Source of the DNA: Clostridiales bacterium | GTDB lineage: Bacteria; Bacillota; Clostridia; Peptostreptococcales; T1SED10-28 | Assembly: GCA_007134725.1 (NCBI GenBank) | Contig: SLKF01000140.1 | Span: forward strand, 1 to 5,312 | Length of the DNA: 5,312 nucleotides | Reading direction: 5' to 3' | Part shown: in pieces, positions 1-5,312 of the stretch | Layout of the letters: the number at the start of each line of letters is the position of its first letter | Position numbering within the stretch: position 1 is the first letter of the stretch | Notes under the pieces: model-generated | The model's database searches: none | What the model was told of the DNA's origin: nothing | What the model saw: only the letters and a program-made list of their open reading frames with translations | Translations under genes and position numbers: made by a program

Positions 1-845
1 AGAGGGATGAAGAAGATCCGGGTATGGTTCCGGGAAAATGGAAAAACCCCTCTTCCGAAAAGGATTCTTTTTCGAATAGCGTTCCCTCAAAGTATGCTTT
101 AGATTCACAATATCCAATTAGCTATCATAACTCGGCTTCAACTAATCGAAGTTTAGAGACGAGACTCTATGAAAAACTTCAAAAAGATCAAAAAAACACC
201 GAAGAGGAAATAGAGGAGCTGCAAGAAACCATGCTCTCCGCTAAGGAAGATCATCTTCCCTTTAGTGTAGACCCAATGCAGGGATTTAATATCCTCGGAC
301 AGGCCTTTCAGTCCTACATTTTGTTTGAATCACAAAACAGTTTATTCTTAGTGGATCAGCATGCAGCCCATGAACGGATTCTATTTGATCAACTTTACGA
401 AGATATGAAAGAAAACCGTATTATTCGGCAACGGTTACTAAAACCGGAATCTCTTCGGCTTAGCCCCGAGGATTACGCTCATTTTCAAGATCATCAGAAA
501 GTCTTTGACGAAGCCGGTTTTACCATTGAAAGCTTTGGCAAAGATACATTAATCATCCGCGAAGTCCCCTTAGCCTTAGGCCGACCGAAAGACAGTTCTT
601 TTATTATGGAAATACTTGACGGCATTCGCGGTAAAGATTTTAAGGAAGATGAAAAAGCTTTGGTCATTCAAAAAGCCTGTAAAAGTGCAATAAAAGGCAA
701 TAAAAATTACTCATTATTGGAAATCAAAGAACTGCTACACAAACTTCAAAAAATCACCCCACCCCTTCATTGTCCCCATGGAAGGCCTATTTTACTGAAA
801 GTGGAAGAAAGAGATTTAGCAAAATTTTTCAAAAGAATAACTTAG
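1..845 (+). CDS. mutL: DNA mismatch repair protein MutL, C-terminal part (5' end outside window)
   Basis: This is the linker and C-terminal dimerisation/endonuclease domain of MutL, which couples MutS mismatch recognition to strand nicking in organisms lacking MutH. The frame is open to the window edge (first full codon at 3), so the ATG at 24 is internal and the ATPase half is missing. A charged, low-complexity linker (about 24-260) precedes the domain. The family's endonuclease signatures are visible: the metal-binding motif DQHAAHERILFD (354-389), ACKSAIK (675-695), CPHGRP (771-788) and the terminal FKR (828-836). The last acidic residue of the DQHA(x)2E(x)4E motif is Asp instead of the usual Glu, a conservative change. 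The C-terminus ends at the normal place for the family. Translation of miaA follows after 16 bases, implying co-transcription. Identification is firm; endonuclease activity is inferred from the motifs. Confidence 0.97.
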   Translation, partial: RDEEDPGMVPGKWKNPSSEKDSFSNSVPSKYALDSQYPISYHNSASTNRSLETRLYEKLQKDQKNTEEEIEELQETMLSAKEDHLPFSVDPMQGFNILGQAFQSYILFESQNSLFLVDQHAAHERILFDQLYEDMKENRIIRQRLLKPESLRLSPEDYAHFQDHQKVFDEAGFTIESFGKDTLIIREVPLALGRPKDSSFIMEILDGIRGKDFKEDEKALVIQKACKSAIKGNKNYSLLEIKELLHKLQKITPPLHCPHGRPILLKVEERDLAKFFKRIT

Positions 846-847
846 TC

Positions 848-852
848 AGGAG
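848..852 (+). promoter_or_regulatory. Ribosome binding site that decides the miaA start
   Basis: AGGAG lies three bases after the mutL stop codon. It directly abuts the TTG at 853, with no spacer, so it cannot serve that codon well. The second in-frame TTG at 862 lies 9 bases downstream, an ideal distance. I therefore place the start of miaA at 862. Confidence 0.75.
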
Positions 853-861
853 TTGAATTTC

Positions 862-1794
862 TTGGACAATCAAGTGATTTTCATTGTCGGCCCAACAGCC
901 GTGGGTAAAACTAAATTAACCGTGGAACTTGCAAAAATATTGGATGGAGAAGTGGTATACGCAGACTCCATGCAAATATATAAAGAAATGAATATTGGTA
1001 CGGCGAAACCAAGTAAAGAAGAGCAGGGAGGCGTTCCCCATTATTTGATTGATGAAGTTTTTCCCGATGAAGATTTTTCCGTTGCGGAATTTGAGTGCCG
1101 AGCAAAAGAGCATATTCAAGATATTCTAAAACGTGGGAAGGTTCCCATTGTTAGTGGAGGTACAGGGCTTTATGTTAATGCTCTTTTATATAATATGGAC
1201 TTTGGCAATGCCGTCTCTAACGAAGAACTTCGACGTACCCTCGAAGAAGAGAGTAATACCTATGGTAAGGAATATGTTTATCAGAAACTGCAAAAGATTG
1301 ACCCTAAGGCGGCAATAAAGATCCATCCCAATAATTTAATCAAAGTGATACGGGCATTAGAAATTAACCAAGAAACCGGAGAAAACCTGGGAGACTTTAA
1401 AGAAGACTTGAAGCCTACTTCCGACTTTCAGCCGATTTTAATCGGTCTTAATCGGAAACGTAAAGATTTATATGAGCGGATCAATTATCGGGTGGATTTA
1501 ATGATTGAAGAGGGATTAGTTAATGAGGTGGAAAGTCTCTTGACAATGGGCTATTCTCAAGATTTGAAAGCTTTTAAAGGCCTAGGATATAAAGAGATTA
1601 TACGGTATCTAAATGAAGAAAACACCCTGCTTGATGCGGTCCGAATTCTTAAGAAGAATACGAGAAGGTATGCCAAGAGACAAATTACCTGGTTTAAAAG
1701 ATATGATTTTATTAAATGGTTCTTAGTAGACCGCTATGACAATGAAGAGACCCTTCTCAAAGAGGTCCTGGACTATATTGAACGTGAACATTAG
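862..1794 (+). CDS. miaA: tRNA dimethylallyltransferase MiaA
   Basis: MiaA transfers the dimethylallyl group of DMAPP to N6 of adenosine 37 in tRNAs reading UNN codons, giving i6A, later often ms2i6A. From the TTG at 862 the protein is 310 aa, typical for the family. Visible motifs (310-aa numbering): P-loop GPTAVGKT (10-17), DSMQIYKEMNIGTAKPS with the conserved Asp35, PHYLID in the substrate region, GGTGLY (99-104), and near the C-terminus RQITWFKR, the conserved tRNA-binding/catalytic-region signature. The start could also be TTG 853, but the Shine-Dalgarno spacing favours 862; the two choices differ by three residues. It is the middle gene of the mutL-miaA-PLP enzyme operon, with no room for an internal promoter outside coding sequence. 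hfq, its frequent downstream partner in Firmicutes, does not follow. Cytoplasmic. Confidence 0.96.
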   Translation: MDNQVIFIVGPTAVGKTKLTVELAKILDGEVVYADSMQIYKEMNIGTAKPSKEEQGGVPHYLIDEVFPDEDFSVAEFECRAKEHIQDILKRGKVPIVSGGTGLYVNALLYNMDFGNAVSNEELRRTLEEESNTYGKEYVYQKLQKIDPKAAIKIHPNNLIKVIRALEINQETGENLGDFKEDLKPTSDFQPILIGLNRKRKDLYERINYRVDLMIEEGLVNEVESLLTMGYSQDLKAFKGLGYKEIIRYLNEENTLLDAVRILKKNTRRYAKRQITWFKRYDFIKWFLVDRYDNEETLLKEVLDYIEREH

Positions 1795-1806
1795 GGGGAT
1801 TAAATT

Positions 1807-3087
1807 ATGACTGATATAAAAGAACTGTTATTAACCGAATATAAAATCTCTCATGATACTTTCCACCTAGGAGAGTCTGTGGAAAGAAAACTGAAAAATG
1901 CCTTTGAACAAATCGAGAAAACTAAGGAATATAATTTCTATAAAGTGCTTTTGGCAATGAAAAAAATCGGTCTGAGTGATCAACACTTTAACTGGACAAC
2001 CGGATATGGATATAGTGACTTAGGGAGAGAGAAAATAGATACCTTGTATGCAGAGGTATTTCGTACAGAGGATGCCATTGTACGCTCAAGTTTTGCAAAC
2101 GGTACTCATGTACTAGGTCTTTGTTTAAAGAGCCTGTTGCAGCCAGGAGACGGCCTCATATCCGTAACAGGAAAGCCCTATGACACCCTGGACGAATTAA
2201 TTGGAATCAAAGGGGATTATCAAAACAGTTTAATGAAACGGGAAATTGATTATCAGGAAATTCCATTCACAAATAGAGGAACCTTGGATTTTCAAGGTAT
2301 TACAAAAGCTTTACACAATAGTCCACAAGCGAAGATGATCTATATTCAACGTTCTACAGGATATCATTACCGAAAAGCCCTGACCATTGAAAACATCCAA
2401 GCTGTCGTTACTCTTGTCAAATCCATTAAACCGGATATTATCTGCATGGTGGATAATTGTTACGGAGAGTTTTTAGAAATTAAAGAACCCAGTGAAGTGG
2501 GCGTGGATGTACTCGCGGGGTCTTTAATTAAGAACCCTGGGGGAGGCATTGTCTTATCCGGTGGTTATATCGCGGGAAAGGAAATCTTGATTAAACAGAT
2601 TGCCCGGGAGCATACCCTGCCGGGCATTGAGCGGGAATGCGGATTAACCTTCGGACAATCCCGTTCACTGTTTCAAGGATTATTTCTAGCTCCAAATATC
2701 GTATCTCAAGCGATTAAATCCGCAGTGTTTTGTGGAGCCTTATTTCAAGAAGCCGGTTATGAGGTAAAACCAGAACCTTTGGAAATGCGCAGTGACATTA
2801 TTCAATCTATACACTTAGGATCTAAAGAAAAAGTACTGGCCTTTTGTGAAGCCATTCAGACAGTAGCTCCTGTGGACGCTTTTGTAAAACCGGAGCCTTG
2901 GGACATGCCGGGGTACAGTCATAAAATTATTATGGCGGCGGGAACTTTCATTCAAGGTTCTTCCATAGAACTTAGTGCCGATGCTCCAATTAAAGAGCCT
3001 TACATCGTCTATTTCCAAGGAGGACTGGACTATGCCCATGGTAAGATCGGTGCTTTAAAGGCGCTGGAAAACCTTAAACAATTATAA
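1807..3087 (+). CDS. PLP-dependent methionine gamma-lyase family / aluminium-resistance-like protein (YnbB relative)
   Basis: This 426-aa protein belongs to the fold-type I PLP enzymes. It most resembles the family annotated as 'aluminum resistance protein' or 'methionine gamma-lyase family' (Pfam Met_gamma_lyase; B. subtilis YnbB). Seen in the sequence: SFANGTHVLGL followed by LLQPGDGLISVTGKPYDTL, the usual cofactor phosphate-binding area; MVDNCYGEF with Asp216, expected to pair with the pyridine nitrogen; and GSLIKNPGGG with Lys242, the expected Schiff-base lysine. The length is normal. ATG 1807 follows AGGGGG (1793-1798) at 8 bases, and the miaA stop overlaps that ribosome binding site, so translation is probably coupled within the operon. 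The true substrate is not established for this family as far as I know; C-S lyase activity on a sulfur amino acid is an inference from the fold. A terminator follows immediately. Confidence 0.88.
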   Translation: MTDIKELLLTEYKISHDTFHLGESVERKLKNAFEQIEKTKEYNFYKVLLAMKKIGLSDQHFNWTTGYGYSDLGREKIDTLYAEVFRTEDAIVRSSFANGTHVLGLCLKSLLQPGDGLISVTGKPYDTLDELIGIKGDYQNSLMKREIDYQEIPFTNRGTLDFQGITKALHNSPQAKMIYIQRSTGYHYRKALTIENIQAVVTLVKSIKPDIICMVDNCYGEFLEIKEPSEVGVDVLAGSLIKNPGGGIVLSGGYIAGKEILIKQIAREHTLPGIERECGLTFGQSRSLFQGLFLAPNIVSQAIKSAVFCGALFQEAGYEVKPEPLEMRSDIIQSIHLGSKEKVLAFCEAIQTVAPVDAFVKPEPWDMPGYSHKIIMAAGTFIQGSSIELSADAPIKEPYIVYFQGGLDYAHGKIGALKALENLKQL

Positions 3088-3088
3088 A

Positions 3089-3139
3089 AACTCCTCATAG
3101 AATTCTTATGATTAATATCAAAGAAATCTATGAGGAGTT
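3089..3139. terminator. Bidirectional intrinsic terminator between the convergent operons
   Basis: A perfect 13-bp stem pairs 3089-3101 (AACTCCTCATAGA) with 3127-3139. After one A-A mismatch it is extended by a further 5 bp (3103-3107 with 3121-3125), leaving a 13-base loop. On the + strand it starts two bases after the stop of the PLP enzyme and is followed by ATTATTTT. On the - strand it lies about 70 bases after the lexA stop and is followed by TTTATAATT, continuing the TT of the stem into a five-T run. It can thus end transcription from both sides. Confidence 0.88.
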
Positions 3140-3207
3140 CATTATTTTAGCAAGTATTTATTCACGGCCTATACGTTTTCATTTTAAAAGTATTAACGTC
3201 TATACCA

Positions 3208-3837
3208 TTATACCATTTTTCGATACACGCCAACAACCCGACCAAGTATAGAAGCATCCGAGGTATAAATCGGATCCATGGATTTGTTCTCCGGTTGCAG
3301 ACGAATTTGCGTTTTCTCTTTATAAAAACGTTTTACCGTAGCCTCATCATCCATCAATGCTACAACAATATCTCCATTATTTGCTGTACTTTGTTGGCTA
3401 ACAACGATAAAGTCTCCGTCAAAGATTCCTGCATCAATCATACTGTCTCCTTTGATTTTCAAAATGAAAATTTCATGATTTTTCGAGTCTACAAAATCCA
3501 CAGGGAGAGGGAAGGTATCTTCAATGTTTTCAACTGCCAATATCGGTTCCCCTGCAGTAACTTTTCCGATAATGGGTACATTAATAATTTCCTTTTGGAG
3601 CTTAAAGTCCTGATTAGAATCCGAGTGAAGTATCTCAATAGCTCTAGGCTTCGTAGGATCTTTACGTATGTATCCTTTTTCTTCAAGCTTGGCTAAATGA
3701 CCATGGACCGTAGACGTGGATTTTAACTCCACCGCATGACAGATTTCTCGAACCGAAGGTGGATACCCTTTATTTTGAAGTTGATACTTCAGGTAATTCA
3801 AAATTTTAACTTGACTTGAACTCAAATCTTCATACAT
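3208..3837 (-). CDS. lexA: LexA repressor, SOS regulator with self-cleaving S24 peptidase domain
   Basis: LexA binds SOS boxes as a dimer and is inactivated by RecA-filament-stimulated autocleavage after DNA damage. The 209-aa product has normal length. Residues 1-70 form the winged helix-turn-helix domain ([20 protein letters not shown], then [19 protein letters not shown]). The cleavage bond is Ala95-Gly96 in VTAGEP. The catalytic dyad is Ser132 (GDSMIDAGI) and Lys169 (DEATVKRF). All residues for autoproteolysis are intact. The start is ATG at 3835-3837, with AGGAG at 3847-3851 giving 9 bases of spacing. It has its own promoter with an overlapping LexA operator, so negative autoregulation is expected. 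It sits 103 bases downstream of a same-strand tyrosine recombinase and converges on the mutL-miaA operon, an arrangement that places two DNA-repair functions side by side. Confidence 0.97.
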   Translation of the reverse strand: MYEDLSSSQVKILNYLKYQLQNKGYPPSVREICHAVELKSTSTVHGHLAKLEEKGYIRKDPTKPRAIEILHSDSNQDFKLQKEIINVPIIGKVTAGEPILAVENIEDTFPLPVDFVDSKNHEIFILKIKGDSMIDAGIFDGDFIVVSQQSTANNGDIVVALMDDEATVKRFYKEKTQIRLQPENKSMDPIYTSDASILGRVVGVYRKMV

Positions 3838-3870
3838 AATATTTAGCTCCTTTATATAGTATTTTACAAT

Positions 3871-3899
3871 ATTATATCATAAATCGAAACACCATTCAA
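3871..3899 (-). promoter_or_regulatory. Sigma-A promoter of lexA
   Basis: Read on the - strand: -35 TTGAAT (3894-3899), a 17-base spacer, and a perfect -10 TATAAT (3871-3876). The predicted start of transcription is near 3864-3865, leaving a leader of about 27 bases with the ribosome binding site AAAGGAGC. The -35 box matches consensus at 4 of 6 positions. Confidence 0.82.
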
Positions 3900-3910
3900 A
3901 CATTAGTTCT
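3897..3910 (-). promoter_or_regulatory. Probable LexA operator (SOS box) at the lexA promoter
   Basis: On the - strand this reads AGAACTAATGTTTG: half-sites GAAC and GTTT separated by four bases, as in the Gram-positive SOS box (CGAACRNRYGTTYC). It differs from that consensus at the first, sixth and last positions. It overlaps the first three bases of the -35 box, so bound LexA would block RNA polymerase. Location and match together make autoregulation likely. A lone extra half-site-like GTTTCG lies in the promoter spacer (3885-3890). Confidence 0.75.
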
Positions 3911-3920
3911 GTTTTGTCGT

Positions 3921-3936
3921 GTCTTTATTTTAAGAC
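3921..3936 (-). other. Small hairpin downstream of the recombinase stop
   Basis: GTCTT (3921-3925) pairs with AAGAC (3932-3936) around a 6-base loop, just after the recombinase stop codon at 3941-3943. On the - strand it is followed by ACGACAAAAC, not a U-tract. It is therefore at best a weak terminator, and read-through from the recombinase into lexA is plausible. Confidence 0.35.
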
Positions 3937-3949
3937 TTTATTAGTCATT
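3937..3949. repeat. 13-base direct repeat, copy 1 (overlaps recombinase stop)
   Basis: TTTATTAGTCATT here is identical to 5283-5295, and the two copies bracket the recombinase gene in the same orientation. This copy includes the recombinase's last codons and stop. The identity ends after 13 bases on both sides. An AT-rich 13-mer match can arise by chance in a window of this size, so a role as recombination sites is only a possibility. Confidence 0.4.
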
Positions 3950-5095
3950 ATTTCCATCTGGATTTTCATCCGGTTCATCGGTCCATTCAAAGTTTGAAAT
4001 AATTTCTTTTTTAACATTTTTGCGATGGGCCGCATATAACTGTGTGGTCGTAATGTTATCATGATCTAAAAGATTTTGTACATCGTATACGGAAAAACCC
4101 TTGGCAATTAAAGATGTGGCCGCTGTGGCACGGAGTTTGTGGGGACTGTATCCTTTCTTTGCGTCGGTTTTTAAAATCAATGCGGTATACTTTTTAATTA
4201 AATTCCGAATACTTCGTACGGTCATCCGCTTTTTCTGTAGGGATAGAAAAAGAGCATCACTGTGATCCGGTTCCAATTCCATGCTTTTGGGACGTTCCAA
4301 TTGAATGTATTCATCAATCACGGTTTTGGTGGAATAATTAAGAGGCATTTCCACTTCTTTTCCCCGTTTTCGATAGATTTTAAACTCCATGCGACTAAAA
4401 CTAAATGAAGATAGATTTAACTGCTGCAACTCACTGATCCGAAGACCATAAGTTATAAAAAGCATGATGATGGCTTTATCACGAAACTTGGTTTTCTCCC
4501 AATAAGCTTTTTCTTTCTTCGTAAATAAATGCCCGGTGTTCACCAATTGCAAAAGTTCTTCAACTTCAGGTATTTCCAATCGTTTGATGGCATCCGGTTG
4601 GGGTTTAGGGAGTTTGATGGGGTTAAAACCGTCCGTAATATTTTTTTCGACCAAATCTTCTCGGTATAAGAACTTAAACAACACGGAAAGTGAGGACTTT
4701 TTCCGTGAAAGAGATCGATTTTGATTCTCTACGATTTTTTTTGAGGATTCTTCATCAACAACGTAGTGGGTGCAGTAATCTCCAAGATATCGATTAATAT
4801 CTTTTGCGGTTATAGCCTGAATGTCCGATAGGGGAATATTTAAGACCAGGGAAGCCTGAACAAGTTTAGTATGATCCACAAGATAACGAAAGAAAAATAG
4901 GACGTCTTCAAGATATGCTTGCCGCGTAGTAAGAGCTACAGAACTTTTTAAGTATAGAAAAAAATCTTCCAGGTATTCAGGGAGTTGTTCCTCAATAGAT
5001 TTGCAGTGTTGGATGATATTATGTTCTTGAAGTAAAAGATTTTGTGGTTTGTTGGATTTACCATAAGTAAAATTTTGATCCTTAGGTGAACTCAT
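3941..5095 (-). CDS. Tyrosine recombinase / phage-type integrase, XerC/XerD-like
   Basis: This is a site-specific recombinase that cuts and rejoins DNA through a 3'-phosphotyrosyl link. The 384-aa product is longer than XerC/XerD (about 300 aa). The extra length is an N-terminal stretch of about 35 aa, insertions near residues 112-128 and 187-204, and an acidic/Asn-rich tail (372-384). Residues about 37-160 form the SAM-like core-binding domain; the catalytic domain runs from about 175 to 365. The catalytic set is complete: Arg219 (TYGLRISEL), Lys243 in the beta-hairpin (YRKRGKEVEMPL), His319 and Arg322 (SPHKLRATAATSL), His345 (LLDHDNITTTQLY) and Tyr354. R-to-K spacing (24) and H-to-Y spacing (9) equal those of E. 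coli XerD. ATG 5093-5095 follows AAGGAG (5105-5110) at 9 bases. No mobile-element genes are visible beside it. It may be a chromosomal recombinase linked to lexA or a relic of an integrated element; its DNA target cannot be read from the sequence. Confidence 0.92.
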   Translation of the reverse strand: MSSPKDQNFTYGKSNKPQNLLLQEHNIIQHCKSIEEQLPEYLEDFFLYLKSSVALTTRQAYLEDVLFFFRYLVDHTKLVQASLVLNIPLSDIQAITAKDINRYLGDYCTHYVVDEESSKKIVENQNRSLSRKKSSLSVLFKFLYREDLVEKNITDGFNPIKLPKPQPDAIKRLEIPEVEELLQLVNTGHLFTKKEKAYWEKTKFRDKAIIMLFITYGLRISELQQLNLSSFSFSRMEFKIYRKRGKEVEMPLNYSTKTVIDEYIQLERPKSMELEPDHSDALFLSLQKKRMTVRSIRNLIKKYTALILKTDAKKGYSPHKLRATAATSLIAKGFSVYDVQNLLDHDNITTTQLYAAHRKNVKKEIISNFEWTDEPDENPDGNND

Positions 5096-5125
5096 AAATA
5101 TCCTCTCCTTTTGATTCCGTATTAT

Positions 5126-5155
5126 CTATTCCCAAAATATACATTTAAGGAATAG
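5126..5155. repeat. Dyad in the recombinase leader
   Basis: CTATTCC (5126-5132) and GGAATAG (5149-5155) are exact inverted repeats around a 16-base interior. After a 2x2 internal loop the stem gains four more A-T pairs (5135-5138 with 5143-5146). It starts about five bases after the predicted transcription start of the recombinase gene. It could therefore be a 5' mRNA hairpin, an operator for a dimeric regulator, or a binding site of the recombinase itself. No U-tract follows, so it is not a terminator. Confidence 0.5.
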
Positions 5156-5166
5156 TTATAAGTAGA

Positions 5167-5195
5167 ATTATAGCCCACTTTGTTTAATTTGTCTA
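5167..5195 (-). promoter_or_regulatory. Sigma-A promoter of the recombinase gene
   Basis: On the - strand: -35 TAGACA (5190-5195; 5 of 6 consensus), a 17-base spacer, and a perfect -10 TATAAT (5167-5172). Predicted transcription start is near 5160, giving a leader of about 65 bases. No GAAC-N4-GTTC-type LexA box overlaps it, so direct SOS control of this promoter is not supported. Confidence 0.75.
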
Positions 5196-5312
5196 CCCCT
5201 TCTGATGAATATTTTTAAGTTTACCCAACTGCTTATCATCTATTGTCAATGATTATAGGTATTCCTTTTATAAATTTCTGTATTTATTAGTCATTTCTTA
5301 TTAATTATTATG
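5196..5312. other. Non-coding, AT-rich end of window
   Basis: I find no gene here. Only frames of about 15-23 codons exist, without ribosome binding sites. On the - strand a TTGACA (within 5240-5255) and a TATAAT-like sequence (within 5250-5260) occur but are not correctly spaced with partner boxes. The stretch is probably the upstream intergenic region of the recombinase gene. Confidence 0.5.
5283..5295. repeat. 13-base direct repeat, copy 2 (upstream of recombinase)
   Basis: TTTATTAGTCATT is an exact copy of 3937-3949, about 190 bases upstream of the recombinase start. It lies in non-coding sequence near the window end. See copy 1 for the caveat on chance. Confidence 0.4.

Noticed and set aside
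911..1119. Two reverse-strand open frames of 64-67 codons inside miaA
   Set aside because: They lie wholly opposite conserved miaA coding sequence, show no recognisable domain and overlap each other.
3173..3199. Inverted repeat ACGTT...AACGT after the lexA stop as a lexA terminator
   Set aside because: Only five pairs with a long AT loop and no following U-tract on the - strand; the 3089-3139 hairpin explains termination better.
3295..3696. 133-codon + strand open frame opposite lexA
   Set aside because: It is antisense to well-conserved LexA codons and its translation shows no family resemblance; a shadow frame.
5173..5244. Leader peptide-like 23-codon frame upstream of the recombinase on the - strand
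   Set aside because: No Shine-Dalgarno sequence, and the frame lies across and upstream of the predicted promoter, so the transcript would not contain it.
5250..5312. Possible + strand gene beginning at the ATG 5310-5312, or divergent promoter before it
   Set aside because: No ribosome binding site precedes that ATG, and -35/-10-like boxes on the + strand are badly spaced (about 20 bases).
5096..5312. dif-like Xer recombination site next to the recombinase
   Set aside because: No 28-base dyad with two 11-base Xer arms resembling known Firmicute dif sites could be found by eye.
1..5312. CRISPR array, tRNA/rRNA gene, riboswitch or insertion sequence
   Set aside because: No regularly spaced repeats, cloverleaf-type sequence, transposase or terminal inverted repeats were seen on either strand.

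Overview
The window is AT-rich, gene-dense bacterial chromosome. It most likely comes from a low-GC Firmicute of the class Clostridia. The evidence is strong AGGAG-type ribosome binding sites, TTG start use, a LexA-repressed promoter with a Bacillus/Clostridium-type GAAC-N4-GTTY operator, and the gene order mutL-miaA-(aluminium-resistance/methionine gamma-lyase-like gene)-lexA, an order I associate with this group. The species cannot be named from the sequence.

Layout. Positions 1-3087 (+ strand) hold a tight operon: the 3' part of mutL (cut by the window start), miaA (tRNA dimethylallyltransferase) and a PLP-dependent Met_gamma_lyase-family protein (relative of B. subtilis YnbB). The gaps are 16 and 12 bases. 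A strong hairpin at 3089-3139 has A/T tracts on both sides and can terminate both this operon and the convergent lexA. Positions 3208-3837 (- strand) are lexA, with a clear sigma-A promoter (TTGAAT-17-TATAAT) whose -35 box is overlapped by a LexA operator. Positions 3941-5095 (- strand) are a tyrosine recombinase with a complete catalytic set (R-K-H-R-H-Y), just upstream of lexA and in the same direction. It has its own promoter (TAGACA-17-TATAAT) and a dyad in its leader. Positions 5173-5312 hold no gene I can support.

How the genes fit together. The left operon is a housekeeping cassette: mismatch repair, modification of tRNA A37, and an amino-acid PLP enzyme. hfq, which commonly sits right after miaA in Firmicutes, is absent here. 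The right half pairs the SOS repressor with a site-specific recombinase whose transcript could run into lexA, since only a weak hairpin lies between them. A 13-base exact direct repeat brackets the recombinase gene. The lexA-recombinase pair is the part most worth a second look, but most of the window looks like ordinary core genome and I see no clear novel multi-gene system.
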